A stretch of DNA of 64,000 nt, taken from NCBI GenBank assembly GCA_030340625.1, contig JAOPHQ010002849.1:1-64000 (forward strand). Reading direction: 5' to 3'. The position numbers and the translations under genes were made by a program. This DNA comes from Merluccius polli (Eukaryota; Chordata; Actinopteri; Gadiformes; Merlucciidae). Below the pieces are notes generated by a model. That model saw only the letters and a program-made list of their open reading frames with translations, ran no database searches and was not told where the DNA came from. Below, piece after piece: positions 21,336 to 30,736 of the stretch; position 1 is the stretch's first letter, and every line of letters starts with the position of its first letter.

Positions 21336-21651
21336 ATTTGTGACCAGGGGTCCGTTTCACAAAGCAGGTTTAGTGAAAACCCTGGGTTTATTAACTCTGA
21401 AATGAGGGAAACGCTGAGTTTTCCGTTTCACAAAGGGAGGTAACTCAAACCAGAGAAAGAGGGGTAACTCTAGCCTGTTTCACAGAGAGAGATAACTTAC
21501 GCTCTCGGTCAGTTACCGTAGTAACAGACTCTATGAAACTAACCTGGTCGGGACCAGGTTTTACTCAATGAACATCGAGTTTCAATCTGTCTCCGCCCTC
21601 TTTCAGCCATTTGATTTCCTCATTCATTCAGTTAGCAGGCGAGTTTTGGCG

Positions 21652-21866
21652 TTAGCCTGGCTCCGCCCACCTACGTACTTCCGCTCAAATTTCATTTCAC
21701 TTCAGTACTAGGTCTGGCGATGCTACTATGTTAGAACGATTTCTTTTCCCCAAAATCTGCGGTCCAATCAGCGAACAGGAGGCGCGGCCTGAGAACAGTG
21801 ACGTAGAGGTTGTGCGCGAATTTCAGTTATTGAGCGTAAGTACGGAGGCGGGCGGAACCAGGCTAA
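21652..21866. mobile_element. Small MITE with 37-bp inverted ends
   Basis: The left end TTAGCCTGGCTCCGCCC and the right end GGGCGGAACCAGGCTAA are inverted, and the similarity extends through TACGTACTTCCGCTCAA. No clear TSD. It is nested in the Harbinger element. Confidence 0.7.
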
Positions 21867-22225
21867 TGCTAATGCTCACTGCATCTGCCGTTTGTATACT
21901 GCGCGCAACGTGGTTTCTGGCGCATGAAATACGTCACGACCAAACGTTAGCGATTGGTTAAGGCAGATCCAGAGTGGCACTGGGCAGAGCCAATAGGTTT
22001 TAAACTTCAACAGCACCCGCCTTCAAGTGAGACATCCGTTTGTCTCTACAGCATTGCTAGACCTTTAGTATGAATGAAATGAGTACCAAGGTCTAGTTAG
22101 GACTAGGCTATTTTGGCGTAGCCGTCTGTCAAAAATCATTTAAAAAATCAGAGTCAGCAGGCTATTTCAGAAGTCCATTAGGCACAGTAGGAGGCGACTT
22201 TTTTCACGAACATGTCTGTTTTGAC

Positions 22226-22471
22226 CAGTGCTCGAAGTGAAAAAAAATAAGTGCCGGTACTCCCTTATTCACATATAAGCGACGGGCGCGCAATATTAAC
22301 CCACCCCGGACCTACGACCGACGGGGGCGGGGGTGGCGCCACTCCGGTAGATCCGCCCCTGGTTAGGGCAAAGTACAGTACCGGCAGCCTGTGACAAGTG
22401 CTGGTACGCAAGAAAAAGTGCCGGTACGCTAAAGGGTAAAATGTAGAAGTGCCGGCCCACTTCGAGCACTG
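22226..22471. mobile_element. hAT MITE, 246 bp
   Basis: The ends CAGTGCTCGAAGTG and CACTTCGAGCACTG are perfect 14-bp inverted repeats. TTTTGAC is duplicated at both flanks (22219-22225 and 22473-22479), an 8-bp TSD with one mismatch. The interior repeats AAGTGCCGGTAC and carries one copy of the GCGCGCAATA...ACCTACGACCGACGGGGG module seen at 16455-16690. Confidence 0.85.
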
Positions 22472-22829
22472 CTTTTGACAACGATCCCGTGGATGACGGT
22501 GCAGCATTACTGCGCAGAGAATTAAATATTCGTCGGGAGAGGGTTATCAGACCGCGCATAGATGTAGCCTTTCCAGACAATTATCATTTCCAGACAATTA
22601 TCTTTTTCAGCGGTACCGTTTCACGTCACAGTCCATCATTTACATACACAACCTAATCCGTCCTTACATTTGCAACATTTCCAACCGTAGTCATGCTCTC
22701 ACATCCCAGCAGATATTGTGTGTTGCACAGCGTTTCTTTGCAAATGTAAGTTTTTTGTACAATGTCGGAGATGCAGAGCACTTGAGCAAGGCAACTGTAT
22801 ACAGTCAAATAGCCACTTAATATTTACTT

Positions 22830-23128
22830 TACAGTGTAAAACATGATCAAAATGATCATGCCGAGGTCTTATCTGTTTGAACAATGTCATCTTAAGCTGC
22901 TGCCAAGTGCGCTTCTTTGATTGCACCTAAATGAAATAAATAAATAGTTACCATTCAAGCATTTTTCCCCTGCAATATTATTGTGATTGCAAAGGACTAC
23001 ATTTAAACTTACGCAGCAGTGTTGCACTTCTTTCTAAAAACGTGTTGAAACTCGCCATATGATGAGCGCATTAGGATTTCCAATTCGAGGTTGGTGAAAA
23101 ACGTAGCCCTCCTCTTCCCCGTTGCCAT
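22830..23128 (-). pseudogene. Harbinger Myb/SANT-like protein, exon remnants
   Basis: Minus strand from 23128: MATGKRRATFFTNLELEIL then MRSSYGEFQHVFRKKCNTAA, followed by GTAAGT, a good 5' splice site. A second piece (about 22926-22840), after a 3' splice-like TTTCATTTAG, contains QSKKRTWQQLKM. Together they match the trihelix/Myb-like DNA-binding protein that accompanies the transposase in Harbinger elements and takes part in its nuclear import and DNA binding. The second piece loses frame soon afterwards, so it is non-functional. Confidence 0.75.
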
Positions 23129-23357
23129 GGTGACTCGTCGAATCGGGGCTCCATTGATGCTGGCTTTTTATAGTTGTGGTAGGGTGTGGTAGGGTTATAG
23201 CTTAACCCTAGGTGGAACTCCTCTGAGTTGATCAAATTAACTCAAAACCGGTGTTCTGGAACCGAAAACCCAGAGTTTTCTATTTCAGAGTAGATCAACT
23301 TAGCGTTTAGGATTAGACTCAGAGGTTGATGAACCTGCTTTGTGAAACGGACCCCAG

Positions 23358-24207
23358 GGCAGCTGTATACCCCTGACAATGTGACAACACCACTCTGGGA
23401 CTTTCACCCAGAGAATACTACATTGACTACAGGTTCTTATGTTTAAAGGGAAAAAAGGAGCAGAGAGGTGACTTTCTAGTTTTGCACAACGTTCAATTTT
23501 ATTTACAGTTACATTTGATATTAATAAAATAGCAGGAAGTCTCAGCTTAAAAATTTGGCATTTATGCCAAAATACATACTCCACATGTTAAAAAGATTAC
23601 CGCTATCCTGGGGTATTGTACCAATACAAGGTGACTGTGTCAGGGAGGCCTACAGGAGTGAAAGGGAAAGAGGCCACCACCAGGTACCCGAAAGAAGGAA
23701 GGGGGGGCATCTCACACACAGCAAAACAAAAGACACACACACACACACACACACACAAGAGCACAGCAAATATTAAGCATGCAAAATAAAAGCAGAATGA
23801 GGAAAACCCTCCTCCTAGTGAGCCACCACCTGCAACCTATAACCCATTCCCCTGTACTGGGATTAAAAGAACCCCAGGTATATGGTTCTCGAGTTGGTTC
23901 TTCAAAAGAAAGAAAACAAGAGGTACAAAGAAACAACTAAACCAAATGTTAAGGCAGCTATGTGGGAGGGTGGATGGTTCACTTTGAAGGGAGTTTGAAC
24001 CATGGTCGTGGGATGGCAAGGGGGACTAGTGGGTTTATGTTGTTATATGTTGTTTTTATCGATGTGTTTGTTTCCATGTATTGATTGTGTCCATCGAGGA
24101 CCACTTTGGAAATAAGTGTTTTAAGTAATGCTTTCAAGTGCTATCCTCTGGGATTATTGTATGTTGATACTCCTTAGAGTTGTTTTGTACTTTTAAATCA
24201 ATACAGG
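23358..24207 (-). mobile_element. Outer part of the gypsy-type 5' LTR (probable)
   Basis: This sequence is continuous with 21336-21347 once the Harbinger element is set aside. On the minus strand it holds an AATAAA signal near 23500 and a CA microsatellite (23731-23757). The outer limit is not certain because no second LTR copy exists in the window for comparison. Confidence 0.45.
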
Positions 24208-25240
24208 TAGTGTTGTCACGATACCAATATGACTCCGATACGATACCTGCCTAAATATCTCGATACCAATACTGAAACGATACCACAGCAAAAAAACTAA
24301 AACATCAGGAAAAGTCATGTAAAATATTAGGGCTGCCCCCGAATAGTCGAATAGTCGGCTTATTCGATCGGCAGAGGCTTAGTCGAATACGTATTCATTA
24401 GTCGAGCAAAAGGTAAAACATAAAAATAACAAGGCATGAGCATCGCAAACCGAATACATCCGTGGTTGCAACAAGCCCTGATTTAACTCATCGCTGCAGA
24501 AATATTGACCAAGACACCTGGGAAGGTATACACCTAGGTAGGCGTGAATATCTGTTGAATACCTAATATCTTTCTAACTTTAAAAAACACTTGTGTATTT
24601 TTTAAGACAAGACGATAGTCGCACATCCCTCGTAACTACGCCCGTGACGGTAAACCCTCCCGGACTCCGCTATTAACATGAACCGCTCCGCCGCACCGAG
24701 CCGCACATCCGCACGCACACGACACCAAAATACAAACATGTTTTCCTTTTGTTTGCTTTTAAATAAAGTTGTGTGCAGTTATACGGTTAAATACGATTAT
24801 TAAAAGTGTTCAATGTCTCCTTCCTGGTTGTTCCGACAACCTTCAGAACCGCTTGGTCCATGCCGTTAATAGGCGGCTCGCTTCGTGCGTGTGCTTGTGA
24901 AAAATATATTTTAAAGGCTGATTATTACGGTGTTGTATTATCTGTAAAGTAGCACAAGGTTAACAGCGTTTCTGTTATAACCGTCTCGCCCTGGAACTCA
25001 AAACACTTTCTGATGCCCCAAAAAATAAATCAAAATAATTACATTAAAAGTGCGACGATTAGTCGACTATCAGCTTGAAATGGCGACTAAGAGTCGACTA
25101 AGAAAATCTTTAGTCGGGGGCAGCCCTATAAAATATAGATGACAGAATATGTAACTTCAAATTATTTCTTTTTTTTATGAATTAAAAAAAAAACAGGAAA
25201 TACTTTCACATTGTTTAAATGAAAACTTAAAAAAAACTTA
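24208..25240. mobile_element. hAT-like element end, interrupted
   Basis: 24208 begins TAGTGTTGTCACGATACCAA, a common fish hAT terminus, with repeated CGATACC/CGATACGATACC motifs. The sequence is interrupted by the 801-bp hAT at 24328-25128. The opposite terminus was not identified. Confidence 0.5.
24328..25128. mobile_element. hAT MITE, 801 bp, TSD TAAAATAT
   Basis: The ends TAGGGCTGCCCCCGA and TCGGGGGCAGCCCTA are inverted (the right end has an added G), with repeated TAGTCG-type motifs nearby. TAAAATAT is duplicated exactly on both sides (24320-24327 and 25129-25136), the 8-bp TSD of hAT. No transposase is encoded. The interior is related to 17640-17900. Confidence 0.9.
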
Positions 25241-25510
25241 AAGGGGTAGTTTGGAATTTTGGACATAGGACCTCATTTCCAAGTCAGCCAGTGTGTTATT
25301 TATCACTGGAGACGTTTTCAACACATTTCATGCAGTCCTTCTAGTTGCACAGTTCGCTGGTGCTAAGCTAGCGCAAGTCAACGGTATCGACTAGCCTGCC
25401 AATAAAAACAGTCTTACCCACTCCACAGTACACCCAAGGCAAATCAATTATAACGCCAGACTATCGATGTAAATGTCTGTTGATAGAATAATGTTAGAAA
25501 TAAAACCTGC
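25240..25510. repeat. Repeat of unknown type
   Basis: It starts AAAGGGGTAGTTTGGAATTT, a beginning I associate with fish DNA-transposon repeats. It contains no coding frame, and its right end is unclear. Confidence 0.35.
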
Positions 25511-25529
25511 TGTTGTGGTTTTCCAGCTG

Positions 25530-25700
25530 CACCATGGCACACAGAAAGGCACTACAGAGGTCATTAACACGGCCCAGAAGATCATCGGTCACCCTCTCCC
25601 CTCCCCTCCCTACAGGACCTCTCTCCCCTCCCTACAGGACCTCTAAAGCACCCGCTGCCTGAGAAAGGCACGCAGCATCGCCGTCCGCTTCGCCGTCCGC
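25530..25700 (+). pseudogene. Fragment of a CR1/L2/Rex1-type LINE, RT C-terminus
   Basis: One frame reads EVINTAQKIIGHPLPS and continues after frameshifts through LQDL, then RKARSIA-like sequence. This matches the post-RT region of the LINE at 60.5-64 kb (there, ALQRIVRTAERITGASLPSL). A 24-bp CCCCTCCCTACAGGACCTCT duplication is present. Only a scrap remains. Confidence 0.65.
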
Positions 25701-25709
25701 CCAGCCTCT

Positions 25710-26100
25710 TATTCTTCCAATGCTTTACGTCGTAACTAATTCAAATTTCAACCGTTTCCCATCGTTCAAACAATATACTTTTTTCTGTATCGCCGTTTTA
25801 GTTTCAAATCGTCATATTCTACCATTCGTCCCATTGTAACCGGCGGACCTTCCACTGTTTACTTCCACTGCTTTACGTCGTAACTAATTCAAATTTCAAC
25901 CGTTTCCCATCGTTCAAACAATTAAACGAATCTAGAGATTTGTATCTATCTAGCCGTGTTCACGAAATTTCGATAGCTGTTATACTTTTTTCTGTATCGC
26001 AGTTTTAGTTTCAAATCGTCATATTCTACCATTCGTCCCATTGTAACCGGCGGACCTTCCACTGTTTAAGACGTCGTAACTAATTCATTCACTTTTCAAC
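25710..26100 (+). repeat. Imperfect tandem repeat, about 150-200 bp unit, 3 copies
   Basis: CTTTACGTCGTAACTAATTC, AACCGTTTCCCATCGTTC and GTAACCGGCGGACCTTCCAC recur at about 25725, 25870 and 26065, the third truncated. No coding content. Confidence 0.8.
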
Positions 26101-26264
26101 CGTTAACCTTCATTCAAAAAATGTCACTAATCTACAGATTTGTATATTCAATAATAACGATATCCAAACGAAATTTCGATAGCATTTATATTTATTAAGA
26201 GTTTCACAGTTTAACTGATTCCTTTTCAGTTGACTTCACGTTGACGCTCGAGCGAGGGGACGTT

Positions 26265-26395
26265 CAGCAGTGTTGCCAGATTGGGCTGCTTTTTGAGGAT
26301 CAGACAGTGTTGCCAGTTTGGGCTACCTTTTGAGGACGTTCAGACAGTGTTGCCAGATAGGGCTACTTTTTGAGGACGTTCAGCAGTGTTGTTAC
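26265..26395 (+). repeat. Short tandem repeat, about 45 bp, 3-4 units
   Basis: Units of CAGTGTTGCCAGATTGGGCT, then (A/G)CTTTTTGAGGACGTTCAG, with variation. Confidence 0.85.
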
Positions 26396-26695
26396 TACTT
26401 CAGTTACTTCTACTTCAGCTATTAGTATTACTAATTCAGCTACTACTACTTTCAGCTACTTCTACTATTTCAGCTTCTACTACTACTTTCAGATTCTTCT
26501 ACTATTTCAGCTTCTTCTACTACTTTCAGATTCTTCTACTATTTCAGCTTCTACTACTACTTTCAGCTTCTTCTACTATTTCAGCTTCTTCTACTACTTT
26601 CAGATTCTTCTACTATTTCAGCTTCTACTACTACTTTCAGCTTCTTCTACTAGTTCAGCTTCTACTACTACTTTCAGATTCTTCAGATCAATTCA
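26395..26695 (+). repeat. TTC/TAC-rich cryptic microsatellite
   Basis: Built from CTTCTACTA and TTTCAG words with about 30-60-bp higher-order periodicity. It produces open frames of S/T or F/Y/L in several frames; these are compositional artefacts. Confidence 0.9.
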
Positions 26696-26779
26696 TTTTA
26701 TATTTCTGCTTTGCGCTTATCATTCAGCTTCCAGCATTCACACGTGTTTTCTGCAGGAAATGCATTTTCTAGTTATTAT

Positions 26780-27118
26780 TATTGAATGTGCCTGAAAGCA
26801 CACTATATACTATCCACCGGGCTTATTGAGTGTGCCTGAAAGCACACTATATACTATCCACCGGTCTTATTATTATTATTGAGTGTGCCTGAAAGCACAC
26901 TATACTATCCACCGGGCTTATTGAGTGTGCCTGAAAGCACACTATATACTATCCACCGGGCTTATTATTATTGAGTGTGCCTGAAAGCACACTATATACT
27001 ATCCACCGGGCTTATTATTGAGTGTGCCTGAAAGCACATTATATACTATCCACCGGGCTTATTATTGAGTGTGCCTGAAAGCACACTATATACTATCCAC
27101 CGGGCTTATTATTATTAT
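26780..27118 (+). repeat. Minisatellite at the left end of R1, about 44-50 bp, 7 units
   Basis: Units contain GAGTGTGCCTGAAAGCACAC, then TATATACTATCCACCGGGCT and a variable (TTA)n spacer. GTGTGCCTGAAAGCACAC is itself a hairpin (GTGTGC...GCACAC). Confidence 0.9.
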
Positions 27119-28808
27119 TCTTACGTTTCTTACGCATTTTTTCGGTCGACTTCTCCTCCCGCAGTTTTGGTCACACATACACAAAAAAGGTATCGTGCGG
27201 CTCTGCCGGGGCAAGTGTGCTAAGACTTTTCTTAAAATAATAAGAATTTTTCGCGACGTAAGTCGCGAAAAACAGCGAAAAAAGTCCCATAGAGAATGAA
27301 TGGGAGGAGGTAAAAAAACCAAGACTTTTCGTACTGCCTACTGCTGTCTGCTGCTCCGGCATACTTTCACCTAGAAACTCAATTTGAACATTAAACAGTA
27401 GACACAAGTCTTGTGTATTTGGTGTATCATTCCACGTTTTGATAGGTCATATAGTTTTTAATCAATCACGGATCAATGACCATGATCATTTTGGGAGAAA
27501 TTATGAGATTATAATGGGTGTGTATTGCGAGGAATGTTCGTGTCAGAGTGCAGGTTAGAGTGGGAGAGAGCTCAAAATAAATCCAGATTGTTTCTCTTTC
27601 CACGCTGCTCCTGGCCACAATTTACACTTTACACGCATGATTTTTTCCAAATTTGTAGACATACTTGTTCTGTCTCTCACAATGTGCTCACAAAATCAGA
27701 GAGACTTACAGAATTTGAATTAGCAGCCTCTAAGTGCGGCCAGTCTGTTTCTTCTCCTCATTAACTCCAATACAAATATTTTCTGAGAGAAGCAGAACGG
27801 ACCCCTGTTTTAAACTTGCAAGTGTGTCCACAATATTTACTGTAGAAACACTGTAGAAACACCAAATCATTCAGGACGTCCTTACAGTGATGATGGTCTG
27901 GTTTTTTTTCTGATACGTGCTACCGTTTTGTCAGAATAAGCCCAAATGTGAGACCAGTGCAGAGGCAGAAAAGCGCTATTTTTCTCAACGTTTCTTTCAG
28001 CCTCAGCCTGGGGGCTATCGCGCGCAGGTGTGTGCGCGTGATCTAATTACGGTTGATGACGTCAGTTTCACTGGCTCGAATATTCTCGCGCTGTTGTCAG
28101 GCAAACCCTACAGATATCCCTCGTCTGATTGGACGGCGGATATAAGAGGACTCCTATTGGTCACTCGCGTGATATTTTTGTTTGGCTAGTTGGGTCATGT
28201 AAAAACCCTTTTCGTGGATCAGCTCTTCCCCGTTGATTGTATCAGAGGTAAGAAATATGCTTTGTCTTTACAACACGCCAGTTGTACACAATAGTGAGAT
28301 TAGGTTTGACTTTGTTACTCTGTCGTGTTTTGGCTATAATCATCTGAAACGCATACACGCCCGACTCCATTAATGATGGCGGCGGCGCGCAGTATATGGC
28401 TCGGCTGAAACACGGGAGGACACGCTGTATTTATGAAAGCTTGGGCGCCGTGCTTAGGGTACATTCACACTACGTTTTGAATCTCCAATGGACCATTGGT
28501 TTATACACTGTTACACCAGTCAGCAAATACGGGACAGGTCCACAGTGGTGTGTTAAAACCCGCCGTACACACGCGGTTTTTTCCAATGTCCGCGCAGTAT
28601 ATGGCTCGGCTGAAACACGGGAGGACACGCTGTATTTATGAAAGCTTGGGCGCCGTGCTTAGGGTACATTCACACTGCGTTTTGAATCTCCAATGGACCA
28701 TTGGTTTATACACTGTTACACCAGTCAGCAAATACGGGACAGGTCCACAGTGGTGTGTTAAAACCCGCCGCACACACGCGGTCCCCCCCCCCCAATAGCC
28801 CCGCTGTA
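27119..28808 (+). repeat. Dispersed repeat R1, copy 1
   Basis: 27205-28380 matches 50361-51525 almost base for base, with a 10-bp indel after AATTTTTCG and scattered substitutions. The right part contains a 205-bp tandem duplication (28386-28590 and 28591-28795). The end of the repeat (CCAATAGCCCCGC) is joined at 28809 to the ERV-A 5' LTR. Open frames shared by the two copies use GTG starts and are explained by DNA identity. Confidence 0.85.
28386..28795 (+). repeat. 205-bp tandem duplication inside R1
   Basis: Two near-identical units run from GCGCAGTATATGGCTCGG through GGTGTGTTAAAACCCGCC. Single copies of this segment are present in R1 copy 2 (51555-51764 continuing at 60168-60370). Confidence 0.9.
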
Positions 28809-29322
28809 TGTTATGGGAGAAAATTACTAGTTGGTTACAATACAGTTAACAGTAATTTACACATGTTTCATTCTACTATTAAAATAAGAAAGAACATATA
28901 TTATCTTGCCCAAGTACTATATGAACGAAGTAAGCGTTTAAGTTATTTGTTGTTTTGGTGGCCTAAGGTTTGCATTAGCAGGGTACATGCAGGGTAAACT
29001 TTGTCCCTCACGCCATATGCGGACCTTACCCAGAGTTATCTAGATGTATGGTAAACATACGATGAAACATCAACAAAGATGAAGGACACAGGGAGCCTCC
29101 TACATGTATAGAGCACTGTGATTGGCAACTGCATGTGGGTGGCTCAGATGCATATGTGTATATAATTCAGAGCGTGACTACTGGAAGTCAGTTCCTTTGC
29201 AAACTAACTCAGATTTTGTTGTTACTTGATACTGATAATAAAGTCTTATATCTTCAGACCTCGACTCTCTCTCGAACCTCTCTTCTTCAGTTTAAGTGTT
29301 AGATGCGGTTTTCTCCACCTCA
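28809..29322 (+). mobile_element. ERV-A 5' LTR
   Basis: 514 bp from TGTTATGGGAG to CCACCTCA, homologous to the ERV-C LTR at 12597-13191. It contains a TATA-like GTATATAATTC near 29157 and AATAAA at 29237-29242, followed by a T/C-rich U5. The preceding TGTA could be one TSD copy, but no intact 3' LTR exists in the window to confirm it. Confidence 0.85.
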
Positions 29323-29326
29323 TAAT

Positions 29327-29344
29327 TGGCGTCACGAACAGGAT
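29327..29344 (+). promoter_or_regulatory. ERV-A primer binding site (Ser-tRNA type)
   Basis: TGGCGTCACGAACAGGAT begins 4 bp after the LTR end. Its complement ends in CCA and fits the acceptor and T-arm of a serine tRNA (from memory). It would prime minus-strand DNA synthesis. Confidence 0.65.
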
Positions 29345-30736
29345 TGAAGAACAGGGACCCCTGCTGGGCTGCTGAGTCAGGGACCGCAAGGGTCACACAA
29401 AAACGGGTGGCCACCCAACTTAAGCGGTAAGCATTGCTCTTACTTATTAAATTCATAAATATTGTGTGATCATTGTCTACCTGGCTCTGACGCCCAGTGG
29501 TATAGGTATAGGTCTCTCCAAAAAAGAACCAAAAGCATATATGTTGTAGAAGAAGGAGAGAAAAGGAGAGTGGCTTGGAATGAATTTGATGCATGCATGC
29601 ACACACAACGTTTTGTGATTTATATATATTACAGCGGAGTGTGGAGTCGATCCGGAGTCCTCTGGAGATTGGTATGAGTAGGGCCCGGTAAACGCGACCG
29701 GACATCGCCCAGTGGCCTACTATACGGACAATTCCATGATTTATGTTCTATAGTGGTTGGTATGAGTAAGGTCCAGTAAACGCGATTAGAACCTCGCTCA
29801 GTGACTTACTATACAGACAATCCTATGTGGTTTTTTGGTAAACAGGGGAGTGACGTCCTGAAAAGATCCTGAGGTTAGGACATAGATAAAATAAAAAACC
29901 AGCTGACAGGTTTAAACAGCCTGTTGGATAGTGATTAAAGGCGAGTTAGTGTTTTTTCACTCAGAACCTTGCACAACAAATTCGACCGTTTTTCGACACG
30001 CTAATAAAAGTTGCATAAGTCGTTTTTCTTTCTGTATTCAAGCCGTGATAGTGTTTTTTCACTCGGAGACTTGTACGGCCCGTTTTGTTTTATTTTTTGT
30101 CACGAATAGATTGAAAAGACAGAGAAGTGCTGGAAAAGAGTATGAAAGCACCTCAATATTAGTAATAATTATATTTGGTAACAATTGATTTGTCTGAGGC
30201 AAATGTGTAAAACCTTCCTGGATTTGTAGTACATAAGTCAACCCGCTACTATAGATCAAGAGAGAAAGAGAGCTTGGAGATCAGGAAGGGAGGGGGGAGT
30301 AAGCCCAGAGGCAAGAACAGAAGTGAGAATCGGCAAAGGTGGGAGGGGAGCACATTTCAATCGGTAGAGATAAAGAAAAGTTGTTAAACTAACTAGTAGA
30401 ATAAATTCAAATAAATAGTATTAAGAATAGTGTTTTTAGGAGTTAGGTGATATAGGGTTAAGCAAAGTGGTTTGGGGCCTGTAGAGAGCAGGGGTGAGAA
30501 AGAAGGAGAGGAGAACAGTGAGAAAAGGTGGGGGTCGAGCAGCTCCGGGGGAGCCGCAATTCAGAAAAAAAAAGGAGCTTGGCTAGAGAAGTCAGGAATC
30601 AGAAAAGGTGGGAGGGGAGCAGAGCAGCTTTACATTCACTTGGAGAAGACAGAGGAAAAGGCGTGAAAGTAAAACTGTATTAAATAACAATAGAATAAAT
30701 CTAGATAATCAATAACTAAATACATTATTAAATATC
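29345..30736 (+). other. ERV-A 5' leader, 1.4 kb
   Basis: Non-coding leader between the primer site and gag. It contains two copies of a 63-66-bp block (29671-29733 and 29759-29824) starting GGTATGAGTA, sharing GTAAACGCGA, and ending TACTATAC(A/G)GACAATxC. A second imperfect direct repeat, with AAAGGTGGGAGGGGAGCA, lies at 30335-30353 and 30605-30623 in purine-rich sequence. Such leaders usually hold packaging and dimerisation signals; that role is inferred. Confidence 0.7.

Larger units (their letters stand above)
21348..23354. mobile_element. PIF/Harbinger element, 2.0 kb, 3-bp TSD CAG
   Basis: The terminal inverted repeats GGGTCCGTTTCACA and TGTGAAACGGACCC are exact, flanked by CAG on both sides (21345-21347 and 23355-23357). 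Subterminal regions also pair (AAAGCAGGTT with AACCTGCTTT). It contains a broken Myb/SANT-type gene on the minus strand but no recognisable DDE transposase. Two smaller elements (21652-21866 and 22226-22471) are nested in it. It splits the 5' LTR region of the gypsy-type retroelement. Confidence 0.9.

Noticed and set aside
26370..26795. 141- and 128-codon frames rich in Ser/Thr or Phe/Tyr/Leu
   Set aside because: They are low-complexity products of a TTC/TAC repeat, open in two frames at once.
26780..27118. Regularly spaced repeats resembling a CRISPR array
   Set aside because: The units are contiguous minisatellite copies with (TTA)n spacers rather than unique spacers, in a eukaryotic genome with no cas genes.
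27917..28189. 90-codon frame also present at 51059 (125 codons), apparently conserved
   Set aside because: It starts at GTG, has no recognisable domain, and its conservation is fully explained by near-identical R1 DNA copies.
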